Assembly (NCBI GenBank): GCA_947453695.1
Contig: CANGHW010000010.1
Span: forward strand, 1-64,000
Source of the DNA: Opitutia bacterium
GTDB lineage: Bacteria > Verrucomicrobiota > Verrucomicrobiia > Opitutales > Opitutaceae
Direction: 5' to 3'
Length of the DNA stretch: 64,000 bases
The notes below the pieces were generated by a model. The model was given only the letters and a program-made list of their open reading frames with translations, did no database searches and was not told the origin of the DNA. Positions 49,901-57,638 of this stretch are shown here, piece after piece. The position numbers and the translations under genes are program-made. Every line of letters begins with the position of its first letter. Position 1 is the stretch's first letter.

Positions 49901-50516
49901 GCTGCCCAAGGAAGTGTTCGCGATCAACGACGTGGCATCGGCCTTTCAAACGATGGCCGGAGCACGACACATTGGAAAACTCGTCCTTGCCATCACACCG
50001 CCGGCGCGGGCGATCCACGTGGCGCCGGGCGCGCGGTCGACGGCGGCCGCAGCGCAGGGCAGCGCGACGGCGGATTCGATCAGCCCGCGGGAGGGCATCG
50101 AGGCGCTCGCGCGAATTTTGGCGGCAGCGCCGGCGCAGATGGTCGTGTCGCCGCGACCGCTGCAGCCGATCATCGATCACGTGCGTGGCCAGTCGAAGGC
50201 GGCTGGCGGTCCGACGGCGGAGGCGCCGAAACCGTCCTCGCGCAAACGTTACCCCCGTCCCGCACTGGGGAACGCCTACGTAGCGCCGCGCAACATCATC
50301 GAGACCCAGCTGGCCGAAGCGTGGCAGAGCTTCCTCGGCATCGAGCAGGTAGGGGTGCAGGACAACTTCTTCGAGTTAGGCGGAGATTCCTTGATCGGCG
50401 TGCAGGTCTTGTCCGGCGTGAAGAAGGAATTCGACGTCAAGCTCCCCGCGGCGTCGCTTTACGAAGGTCCGACAATCGAGGCGCTGGCAATGGCCGTGGA
50501 GGCGGCCAAGAAGTAG
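43995..50516 (+). CDS. Type I PKS, fully reducing: KS-AT-KR-DH-ER-ACP
   Basis: KS TYCSTS/EAHGTAT/KTNFGH; AT GHSIGE + HAFHS; KR TGGLGGIG; DH HELFGKPTLP; ER HAAAGGVGLAAIQ; ACP GGDSL. Start trimmed to ATG 43995. Confidence 0.95.
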   Translation: MISPAPGSLDPAKHVAIVGMQLRFPGATTLAEFWQNLRNGVESIQFFTEEELLAAGFHAGLLRNPAFVRANPNLGDTAGFDPAFFGFTPREAEVIDPQIRLMLECSWCALEDAGWEADRFPGRIGVFMGANISNYFMANLLPQIEELTAGQGEISALTLFNDRDSLATIVSYKLNLKGPSVTVQTYCSTSLVAVHLGCQSLLGGDCEMVLAGGVSLNNEAVAGYTYTEGGIKSQDGHCRTFDAAASGTVFGNGVGVVVLKRLDRALADGDTIHAVIRGSAINNDGAIKAGYTAPSVQGQIESISAAIARADVDPETIGFVEAHGTATLVGDPIEVTALTQAFDAAGAKRRQYCALGSAKTNFGHLDRAAGVAGLMKTALTVREGLIPPSLHYVQANPKIDFESSPFFVNTKLRPWESQGGPRRGLICSLGVGGTNAHAIVEEPPARAPSGPSRPVQLVVVSARSESGLGAATDQLVKFLNQNPDVPLADVAFTLQNGRKVFSQRRIAVGRDAAEIVAALEGRAAGQSHSGAAAGTKRPVAFMFPGQGAQYVGMGRELYEGETVFRAEVDRCAAVLRPLLGLDLRTVIYPAPAAAAGAAEQLKQTALTQPALFTVEYALARLWQSWGVQPEAMIGHSIGEYVAATLAGVFAVEDALALVAARGRLMQSLPAGEMLAVPLPESEVLPLLGVELSLAAVNAPASCVASGPAAAVAALERALQAKGVEARRLQTSHAFHSRMMDPILAEFTALVANVKRSAPTLPYISNLTGTWVTAAQATDPAYWAQHLRGAVRFTDGVAELLKSGTRVALEVGPGRTLATLARQRPELAAQGAAITTLRHAQEKTSDAVHVLGALGKLWIAGVEIDWTGFSAGEQRRRVPLPTYQFERQRYWVQQKAIALPSAGAAAPAAFVRHADLADWFYAPVWRETPAAASAATAGNQWLVLADAGPLRDALVTQLRAEGRQVTLAETGAAFSLVDDGHYVLDPSKKDEIAMLFSLLRGEQRWPDVIVHAWTEQPAAGAALANFERTQARGFHSLLALAQVLGDENLTQPLRLGVVTNRMQSVTGEPIVGPERATVLGPCKVIAQEYPEIASAGIDVAGTPAEMAAAVLAELGAVPREPVVAWRGATRFVQQFEAQRLGAPGAKVPLLKTGGVYLITGGLGGIGLKVAEWLARTVQAKLVLTNRSALPAKTEWAAWVKTHGAEDRVSRRIASVQQLEALGAEVLLTTADTADLAAMSAAVAEARARFGRIDGVMHAAGVAGDGVIQLKEKKTAAGVIDAKIKGALVLEAVLKDTPPDFVVHYSSIAAVVGGFGQVDYCGANSGLDVLARAATLAGGPTTISINWDAWSEVGMAVETVARPKAAAAAKLAAEFKPVEHPLFQRCRIKGDVIEYVGTFSTEGPWLITDHELFGKPTLPGTAYLELVRAAFARHVTAESYTFSDMYILATFSVEPGQPRELHTVLTKAGDGYEFTVKSLAAPGTDEWVEHSRGTITPGTDRPQQTHDLAAITARCKGEFHDLKAADNIVPGELRQQAGHLRVGARWMTPDWVRMGELEGTSSQRLADAYVGDLAMHPLHPGMLDLTAFFPFKAVGVNVPFSHRVVHVYGPLTPRIQSTIKQHDDMMADRQTLNFDVWYCDEAGRELVVFEDYLLKRVGARGAPQGEADRFPFLPGAENFQVNMAALGELDTLAPAPCARVEPGEGQIEVQMHAAGLNFKDVLRALGMLSSDHDAGLAIGFGGEGAGVVVRTGPGVTEFAPGDRVIVMGSKCFAGFLTVPAQAAAPLVDGVGFEDAATIPLVFLTAHYALHVQGRLAKGEKVLIHAAAGGVGLAAIQCAQRVGAEVFATAGSAQKRDYVKSLGVKHVFDSRSLSFADDVMKATGGQGVDVVLNSLAGEFIAKGLGVLTQFGRFLEIGARDIYQNSQLGLRPFANNLSFMAIELGPVMLRRPAFVREMLNEIMGYFRTGQFKPLPKEVFAINDVASAFQTMAGARHIGKLVLAITPPARAIHVAPGARSTAAAAQGSATADSISPREGIEALARILAAAPAQMVVSPRPLQPIIDHVRGQSKAAGGPTAEAPKPSSRKRYPRPALGNAYVAPRNIIETQLAEAWQSFLGIEQVGVQDNFFELGGDSLIGVQVLSGVKKEFDVKLPAASLYEGPTIEALAMAVEAAKK

Positions 50517-50546
50517 CAAGCAACGCGGGCCGGAGAAACTATCATC

Positions 50547-50975
50547 ATGAGCACAAGCTACGAACGAACGGTGCGGTTTTCCGAAGTGGATGGCGCCGGG
50601 TTTTTATTTTTCGCCAACTACCTCGTGCTCTGTCACGAAGCCTACGAGGCAAGCTTGGCCAACGCCGGGATCGAACTGCGGAAATTTTTCGGCGAGCACC
50701 GCGTGCTGATCCCGATCAGCAAGGTGACGGCACAATATCTAGGCCCGCTCCAGAGCGGGGACCGCGTGCGGATCGAAGTGTTGCCGCAACCGAACGGCGA
50801 CAACTCGTATGGTATTTCCTACCGCATCGTGCACCTCGGCGCGGCCGAGAAACTCGTGGGCATCGCGCGCACGGATCACACGGTGATCGATATCCAAACG
50901 CTGGTGCGCAAAGCGCTGCCGGCGCCGCTGGCCGAGTGGATTCGCAGCGCGGGAGGCGCGTCGGCCGCGTCATGA
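50547..50975 (+). CDS. Hotdog-fold (4HBT) acyl thioesterase
   Basis: RTVRFSEVDGAGFLFFANYLVLCHEAYEASL; ~140 aa; adjacent to the terminal PKS. Confidence 0.85.
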   Translation: MSTSYERTVRFSEVDGAGFLFFANYLVLCHEAYEASLANAGIELRKFFGEHRVLIPISKVTAQYLGPLQSGDRVRIEVLPQPNGDNSYGISYRIVHLGAAEKLVGIARTDHTVIDIQTLVRKALPAPLAEWIRSAGGASAAS

Positions 50976-52960
50976 CCGTCCTCGGCCTTTCCGGCGGCAT
51001 TGATGCCGCACACGCCAACGACCATGCCGTGCGGTTCGACAATATCCACGACGCGGCCGCCGTCCTCGTGCGCGACGGCCGAGTGCTGGCCGCGGTAGAG
51101 GAAGAACGGCTCAACCGGATCAAGCACACCAACAAAGCCCCGCACGGCGCAATCCGCCGCTGCCTCGCCCTCGCAGGCAGTCGGCCCGAAGACGTAGATG
51201 CGGTGGCGTTCTATGCGACGGAGCCGTATGTGCAGCGCGTGCTGGCGATGCTGCACCTCGGAGATTTTTCGCAAAAGGAACTGCTGACGCCACGTGGCTA
51301 CGTGCAAAAAATGTGGCGGACGGCGCTCGGGTGCGAACTGGACCCGGCGAAGATTTTTTTCGTGGACCACCACACGTGCCACGCCGTAAGCGCGTTTGCC
51401 ATGGCAGGATTCGATGCCGCGCTCGTGGTGAGCCTCGACGGCCAGGGCGAGGGCATTTCGGGCACGATTTGGGAGGGCCACGGCCGCGAGCTGAAGCTGC
51501 GGCAGAAATTCGGCGAAGCCGACTCGCTGGGTTTTCTCTACCGTGACGTGATCCGGTATCTCGGCTACGAGATGTTCGACGAATACAAGGTCATGGGCAT
51601 GGCGCCCTACGGCGACGCGACGCGGTATCGGGAGTTATTCAAGACGTTCTACGAGCTGCTCCCGGAGGGAAACTACCGGTTGCACCTTGACCGGGTGCCC
51701 GCGCTAATGCGTGTGACGCGACCGCGCCGCAAGGGCGAGGCGTTCGGCGAAACCCATCAACACATCGCCGCCGCCCTGCAAGAAGCGGTGGAGAAAATCG
51801 GGCTGCATGTGCTGGCGCATTGGCGGCGAGCGACGGGAAAAACTAATCTGTGCCTCGTCGGCGGAGTGGCGCATAATTGCTCGTTGAACGGTCGCGTGCT
51901 CTACGCCGGGCTCTTCGAAAAAGTCTTTGTCCAGCCTGCCGCCCACGACGCCGGCTGCGCGCTGGGTGCGGCGCTCGCGACGCAGCTTGCGCGTGCGCCG
52001 CAGTCGGCCGTCGAGGCGCTCACGCACGTTTACTGGGGCAGCGAGACCGGGACCGACGTTGAGATCGCAGCCGAACTGGCGGGGTGGTCGAACTTCGTGA
52101 CGGCCGAGCGCTGCGACGACATCGTGGCGCGCGCGGCGGATGAGCTCGCGGCGGGTAAGGCGATCGGCTGGGTGCAAGGGCGCGCCGAGTTCGGCCCACG
52201 TGCCTTGGGGAATCGCAGCATTTTGGCCGACCCCCGCCCGGCGGAAAACAAGGATATCATCAACCGCATGGTGAAAAAGCGGGAAGCATACCGGCCCTTT
52301 GCGCCCTCGGTGCTCGCGGAAAAGGTCGATGACTATTTTGTCACAACGCCAACGCAGAAAGAGTTTCCCTCGATGAGCGTGATTCTCGACGTGCGGCCCG
52401 AGTGCCGCGCGTTGCTCGGCGCGATCACCCATGTAGACGGCACCGCGCGGGTGCAGACAGTCGCGCGCGCGACAAACCCGCGCTACTGGGAACTGATCCG
52501 GGCCTTCGGCGAACGGACAGGCGTGCCGATGCTCCTGAACACGTCGTTCAACAATCACGCGGAGCCCATCGTGGACTCCGTGCAGGACAGCATCGTGTGT
52601 TTTCTAACGACCGATCTGCATGCGCTCGCGGTTGGCGATTGGCTCGTGAAAAAGCGCGAGCCCGCCCCGGAAGCGTGGCTGGCGCGGCGAATCGGATTGC
52701 CCGTAACGGTGGCACTCACGCGGGCGCGACGCTGGACGAGCGGAACCGAGCAGGAGTGGGTGCGCGAGGCGCGCTTCACGTATCACCACGGGAAGACCGC
52801 GAAATTGTCGGAGTCGATTTTCGCCGTGCTCGGTGCGGCGGACGGGCACGCGACGCTTGCTGACCTCGGAGCCAAAGCCGGCCTGGACCGCGCGGCAACG
52901 CTCGCGCTCGTGCCGGAGCTGCGGGAGCTGTGGAGCAACCGTATGGTCGTGCTAGCGTGA
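50972..52960 (+). CDS. O-carbamoyltransferase (NodU/CmcH/TobZ family)
   Basis: MTVLGLSGGIDAAHANDHAVRF, FFVDHHTCHAVSAF, LVGGVAHNCSLNG, GRAEFGPRALGNRSILADPR, LLNTSFNNHAEPIV. Confidence 0.93.
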   Translation: MTVLGLSGGIDAAHANDHAVRFDNIHDAAAVLVRDGRVLAAVEEERLNRIKHTNKAPHGAIRRCLALAGSRPEDVDAVAFYATEPYVQRVLAMLHLGDFSQKELLTPRGYVQKMWRTALGCELDPAKIFFVDHHTCHAVSAFAMAGFDAALVVSLDGQGEGISGTIWEGHGRELKLRQKFGEADSLGFLYRDVIRYLGYEMFDEYKVMGMAPYGDATRYRELFKTFYELLPEGNYRLHLDRVPALMRVTRPRRKGEAFGETHQHIAAALQEAVEKIGLHVLAHWRRATGKTNLCLVGGVAHNCSLNGRVLYAGLFEKVFVQPAAHDAGCALGAALATQLARAPQSAVEALTHVYWGSETGTDVEIAAELAGWSNFVTAERCDDIVARAADELAAGKAIGWVQGRAEFGPRALGNRSILADPRPAENKDIINRMVKKREAYRPFAPSVLAEKVDDYFVTTPTQKEFPSMSVILDVRPECRALLGAITHVDGTARVQTVARATNPRYWELIRAFGERTGVPMLLNTSFNNHAEPIVDSVQDSIVCFLTTDLHALAVGDWLVKKREPAPEAWLARRIGLPVTVALTRARRWTSGTEQEWVREARFTYHHGKTAKLSESIFAVLGAADGHATLADLGAKAGLDRAATLALVPELRELWSNRMVVLA

Positions 52961-55900
52961 ACGCCCCGCCTGCTCCCTCCTCGCGTCCGCCACCTCGCCG
53001 CCGTTGGCTCCGCGCTTTCCTCGGCGTCGCGTTGTGCGGACTGATCTGTGTCAGCACTTTGCTCACACCCACCGTGCAGACGTGGCTGCTGCGGCAGGTA
53101 GCCACCCTGCAACCCGGTTGGCGGATGGAGATCGAACAATTCGGCGTCGGCGTCGGGGGACTCGATGCCCGCGGCCTCGACTTCGGAATGCCGGGCCTCT
53201 CCGCCACCTCTGCGCCCATAACTGTCACTCTGCTCCCTTCGCGCCTGCTCCGCGGCGAATTGCACGTGGCCCAGGTCGACGTGCCTCGCCTGCGCATCGA
53301 GATCACACCTGAGAAATTTCCCGCCGCCGCGCCCGCCACGGCCCCCGCTCCGCCTGCCGAACCTTTCTCCGGTTTGCTCCCTCTGCTCCGCTCTCCTCTC
53401 CCTTGGCTCGTTGAGACAACGAATCTCGACATCGAGATCGCCGTCAAGGAGGGAGGCCGGTCCGTCGTGGTGAGCCGTCTCCGCCTGCGCGGCGGCGGTT
53501 TGCGCGCAGGGCAGACCGGCGAGTTTGCCTACGAATTTTCCGCCTCCTCCCTCCTGCTGGCGGCTGGCCCCGACAACGTCATCAACAGCCGCGGCACTCT
53601 GCGAATCACGCAAGATGACGCCCACGGCATCGCGCGGATCGAGCTCGCGGGCGACCTCGCTCTCCCCCGCTACGGCCCCGTCTCGCTCGCCCCGGGCAAG
53701 TTCACCCTCGCGCTCGCCGCCACACCGACCGGCGAGCACTATGCCGCCACGCTGCGTTGTGGCGACGGCGTGGGGCTCGATTTTTCAGGCGACCTCGACC
53801 GCGCGCACTCCGCACTCGCCGCCACGTTGGCCTTTCACGTCGACTCCTCCGTGGCCGCCGCGCTCTGGCCGAACCCTCCGCCGCGCGCCGCGCTCGACGG
53901 GAAACTCACGTTGGGCCTCGATCTCAAAACTAACGCGCTCGATGCCGTGCTCACCGGCGATTTGACTGCGCGAGACTTAGTAAACCTCCGCCCCGAACTC
54001 GCCGCCGTCGACGCGCTCGCGGGCAAACTCGATGCCGCCCTCTCCGTGCGCGCCGGCCGCACCACGCTGGATCGCGCGACCTTCGCGCTGCGCGGCGAGA
54101 CGTCTCCCTTCGCGCTCTCGCTCACGCTCGGCGCGCCCGTGTCGTTTCCACTGACGACTGCGGCGAACGCGCGCATCACGCTCGCGGGTCTCCCCGCCGC
54201 TTGGGCCAACCCCGCACTCGGCACCGCCGCGCAAATCACGACGGGCAACCTCTCCGGCGAGTGGACGCTCGCACTCGATCCCGACCAGACTTTGCGCCTC
54301 GACGCAACGCGCCCCACGACGCTCGGCCCAGTAGCCCTAACCGGCCCGCTCCTCCCGGGGATGCCGCCGTTCACGTTGCAATTCAGCCCGCGCCTCACCG
54401 CATCCGCCGCGCGGCTCGCGTTTGCGAGCGACGATTTCGCCGTCACGAGCCCGCAGGGCGACCGTGTCACGCTCACGGTCTCCGCCACGCACGAAATAAA
54501 GACCGACGAAACCCGTTTCGCCGGCACGCTCACGGGCGAGTTGCCCACGCTGCTTGCGAGCGCGGAGCACGCCCTGCCCTTCACCCTCGGCGCCCGCTGG
54601 GATGTCGCCTCCACGCCCAAAGGCCAGCGCGTCACGACGCTCGAATTTACCGCACGCCGGCCCGGCATAGCGGAGCCGGCGGTCTCACTCGCGTTGCAGC
54701 AACCGATCGATTTCGGCGCCGACGACGAACTCGCGCAGCAGCGCGGCCTCGATCTCCTCAAACTCAATATCCGCGATCTCCCGCTGGCCTGGATCTCGCG
54801 CTGGCTCCCACACCGCCAACTCACTGGCGCGTGGGCAGCCGGCGAATCCGTTCTGCGCCGCGCGGAGACGGGCCGCGGTTTTGTGTTCACGACGCGCACG
54901 CCGTGGACGTGGACGGATCTCGGCTTCACGGCTGGCGGCCAATCGATCTTTCGCGGTCGCGCGCGTCTCGCTCCGGAGTTCACGCTCGGCGAGGAGCGCA
55001 GCACCATCCGCGTGCACCAGCTCGAACTCGTCGACGACGCCGGCAACCGCATCGGCGGAGAGGCGACGTTTGCTTGGCGAGAACGCGAAAAGAAATTCGC
55101 CACCACGCTCGCGCTCGACGGAGATTTTCCCGCTCTCCCCGGCAGCCGTGACACGTTCGGTCCGCTCACCGCAAGGCTCCGCGCGGAAGCCCGCTCCCTC
55201 GATAAGCGCGTTTCCCAAGTCGAGACATTCCACCTTGAGGTGAACCGCGCCGAAGGACCGCTGTTCACCCTCGCGTCGCCGCAACCCTTTCTCTTCACCG
55301 CCAAGCCCAACGGCGAATTCATCGTCACCGCTCCCGCTCCTCTCACGGTCGACGTGGCGCGCATCCCGCTCGTTTGGCTCCGCCCGTGGCTCCCGCCCGA
55401 CGCGACGCTCACGGGCATACTCGAGCCCACGCGGCTACTCCTACTCGCCGAGCCGCAGAACTTTCGGCTGCGGGCCACCCTACCCGTGAGCATCACGGAT
55501 TTCAGCTATGCGCGGCACGGCCAGCCGCAAGTGCAACAGGCACAGGGAAGTTTTTTTCCCGGCGTCGATTTCCGCCTCATCCACCAGTTTCAGCCCACCT
55601 TCCAACTCGGCTACGCCGGGCGGCTCCACGCCAGCGATGGCCGGCTCGATGTGGCCACCGCCCGCGCGATCGACTTCGAGGGCGCCCTCGGATTCATCGG
55701 TAACGACCAACGCATCCTTCCCGATCAACTCGACCTGGCCGCGCGCATCGATTTTTCCGCCCTCCACCGCGTGCCCGTCCTCGCCGAAAACGGAATGCCC
55801 CCCGCCGGCGAACTCGTGCTGCGCGCCAACGGCAATCTGCGCGACGATCCGCCCGAATTCTGGGCCCGACTCTCCGGCGTGCCCTCCGCCGACCGCCGCC

Positions 55901-57219
55901 GCACGTTGCCCGCGCTCGAGATCAACGCGCACGGCCGCATCGATATCGCCGCCGACACCATCGCACAATCCGTGCACTTCGACGTTGCCACGCTCTTCGC
56001 CACGACTCCGTTGCCCAGCGACGCGTCCTTTCAGCTCGACGTCGCGCTCGCGCATAAAGCCATTCCCGTCACCTCCGTCTTGCGAAGCAAATTTTTCGAC
56101 GTCGGCGAAATCATGGCACTCGCCAACGCCTTCTCCCCACCCCGCGCGCCGCCTTCCTCTGCTCCTGCTCCCGTCACTCCCGCGCCCGCCGCGGTCGAGA
56201 CCGTCGTCGTCCCACCGCCCGATCCAGTCCTGCCGCAACACCGCGGGCCCCTCGGGGTGCCGTTCTGGGGCGGACTGCGGGGCAGCTTCACCCTCGAGCT
56301 CGCCGCCGTGAAGTTCCATCCCTACCGCATCGACGGCGTCCGCGGCCGCCTCGCGCTCACCGACCGCGCCTTCACGTTGGACGATCTCTCCGGAGAAATT
56401 TTCGGCGGTCGGTGGGGCGGCGGGTTGCGCGTCGGCTACGATCCCGTGGCCAAGAACGATGATCACACGCTCGCGGGCGAATTCAAAATCGAACAATTCG
56501 ACACCGCGCACGCCATCCGCACCGCTTTCCCCAACGATTTCGGTTCTCTCGAAACCCGTCTCGATCTGCGCGCGTCCGTGCAAGGCGCCGGCAACCGTTG
56601 GTGGCAACTGCTGGACCGCACTTCGGGCGAATTCACGCTCGATGCGCAAGGGGGCACCGCCCGCCTTACGCACCCGCAGCTAGGAACCGCCTCCACGCTG
56701 CTCGCCCTCGCCGGCACACTCAGCTTTTCCTCGGAAATGCGCGCACTCGGCCGCCTCGTGCGCAAACTCGGCGAGATGCCCGTCGAGCGCCTCCGTGTCA
56801 GCGGCGCGCGCGACGTCGCCGGCAGTCTCGTGCTCCGCGAATTTCGCCTCGATTCGCCGCAAGTCCGCCTCCTCGGCCACGGGAGCGTGCCCGCCGTCGA
56901 GGGCATCCCGCTCGTCGCCCGCAAGCTCGATCTCAACGTGGAACTCGCGGCGAAAGACGAAATGGCCGTCATTCTCGGCAACATGAAACTCCTTGAGAAG
57001 AAACCGCGCCCCGACGGTTTCCTCGCGATGAAACAGCCCTTCGCCATCGGCGGTGAAGTCGGGAAGCCGGACCCGAGTCAGCTCTACGACATGCTCGCCC
57101 GCGCCGTTGACGGCTCCTCGGGCACGTGGTCGCTCATCATGAGGAAAGTGCAAAAAGAACTCGAAGAGTCGTCGCCACCCGCACCGCCCGCGAAAAAGTC
57201 CGCTGCCCTCGCTCCATGA
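52957..57219 (+). CDS. AsmA/YdbH-like large envelope protein
   Basis: GTG start overlapping the preceding TGA; N-terminal TM, long beta-rich repetitive C-terminus; GTWSLIMRKVQKELE. Confidence 0.65.
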   Translation: MNAPPAPSSRPPPRRRWLRAFLGVALCGLICVSTLLTPTVQTWLLRQVATLQPGWRMEIEQFGVGVGGLDARGLDFGMPGLSATSAPITVTLLPSRLLRGELHVAQVDVPRLRIEITPEKFPAAAPATAPAPPAEPFSGLLPLLRSPLPWLVETTNLDIEIAVKEGGRSVVVSRLRLRGGGLRAGQTGEFAYEFSASSLLLAAGPDNVINSRGTLRITQDDAHGIARIELAGDLALPRYGPVSLAPGKFTLALAATPTGEHYAATLRCGDGVGLDFSGDLDRAHSALAATLAFHVDSSVAAALWPNPPPRAALDGKLTLGLDLKTNALDAVLTGDLTARDLVNLRPELAAVDALAGKLDAALSVRAGRTTLDRATFALRGETSPFALSLTLGAPVSFPLTTAANARITLAGLPAAWANPALGTAAQITTGNLSGEWTLALDPDQTLRLDATRPTTLGPVALTGPLLPGMPPFTLQFSPRLTASAARLAFASDDFAVTSPQGDRVTLTVSATHEIKTDETRFAGTLTGELPTLLASAEHALPFTLGARWDVASTPKGQRVTTLEFTARRPGIAEPAVSLALQQPIDFGADDELAQQRGLDLLKLNIRDLPLAWISRWLPHRQLTGAWAAGESVLRRAETGRGFVFTTRTPWTWTDLGFTAGGQSIFRGRARLAPEFTLGEERSTIRVHQLELVDDAGNRIGGEATFAWREREKKFATTLALDGDFPALPGSRDTFGPLTARLRAEARSLDKRVSQVETFHLEVNRAEGPLFTLASPQPFLFTAKPNGEFIVTAPAPLTVDVARIPLVWLRPWLPPDATLTGILEPTRLLLLAEPQNFRLRATLPVSITDFSYARHGQPQVQQAQGSFFPGVDFRLIHQFQPTFQLGYAGRLHASDGRLDVATARAIDFEGALGFIGNDQRILPDQLDLAARIDFSALHRVPVLAENGMPPAGELVLRANGNLRDDPPEFWARLSGVPSADRRRTLPALEINAHGRIDIAADTIAQSVHFDVATLFATTPLPSDASFQLDVALAHKAIPVTSVLRSKFFDVGEIMALANAFSPPRAPPSSAPAPVTPAPAAVETVVVPPPDPVLPQHRGPLGVPFWGGLRGSFTLELAAVKFHPYRIDGVRGRLALTDRAFTLDDLSGEIFGGRWGGGLRVGYDPVAKNDDHTLAGEFKIEQFDTAHAIRTAFPNDFGSLETRLDLRASVQGAGNRWWQLLDRTSGEFTLDAQGGTARLTHPQLGTASTLLALAGTLSFSSEMRALGRLVRKLGEMPVERLRVSGARDVAGSLVLREFRLDSPQVRLLGHGSVPAVEGIPLVARKLDLNVELAAKDEMAVILGNMKLLEKKPRPDGFLAMKQPFAIGGEVGKPDPSQLYDMLARAVDGSSGTWSLIMRKVQKELEESSPPAPPAKKSAALAP

Positions 57220-57638
57220 ACTTTACCCGCCCAATGTGCGCCCGCGCCCTCGCACTCGTTCTCGGTCTGCTGCTAGGGTTTTCCACCTCGGCCGCTGCGC
57301 CCGCAACACTCACGCTGGCCGGCTCGCTCACCAACACCACGCAACTCGTCACCGCCCCCGGCCGCTTCGAACTCACGCTCGACGGCGACACCGTCGGCGG
57401 ATTTTTGAGCGTGGAAACTCCGTTGCCAGCCGGCCGTTGGCCCGTCGAGGGAACTCGGCGCGGCGCCTGGTTAGAACTGGTGTGCCGCACGACCGCGACC
57501 ACCCGCCTCGTCTTCCGCGGCGTCCTGAGCCCCACGGAATTGCGCGGCACCTTCATCTCGGGCGGCGGCGGCGAGATTGTTCAATACGGTCGCTTCCGCG
57601 CGGCTATCGTCCCGCCTTCCGCTCCTTCGAAACCGTGA
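57216..57638 (+). CDS. Small secreted hypothetical protein
   Basis: Signal peptide MNFTRPMCARALALVLGLLLGFSTSAAA; ATGA overlap. Confidence 0.6.
   Translation: MNFTRPMCARALALVLGLLLGFSTSAAAPATLTLAGSLTNTTQLVTAPGRFELTLDGDTVGGFLSVETPLPAGRWPVEGTRRGAWLELVCRTTATTRLVFRGVLSPTELRGTFISGGGGEIVQYGRFRAAIVPPSAPSKP

Noticed and set aside
48896-50971. 5' two kilobases of the 1354-aa + strand ORF 48896..52960
   Set aside because: Out-of-frame with the clearly conserved PKS DH-ER-ACP; Arg/Gly-rich noise. Only the part from ATG 50972 (carbamoyltransferase) is real.
57236-57634. N-terminal 133 aa of the 543-aa decarboxylase ORF
   Set aside because: Overlaps the secreted protein gene out of frame; GTG 57635 gives a normal decarboxylase length.
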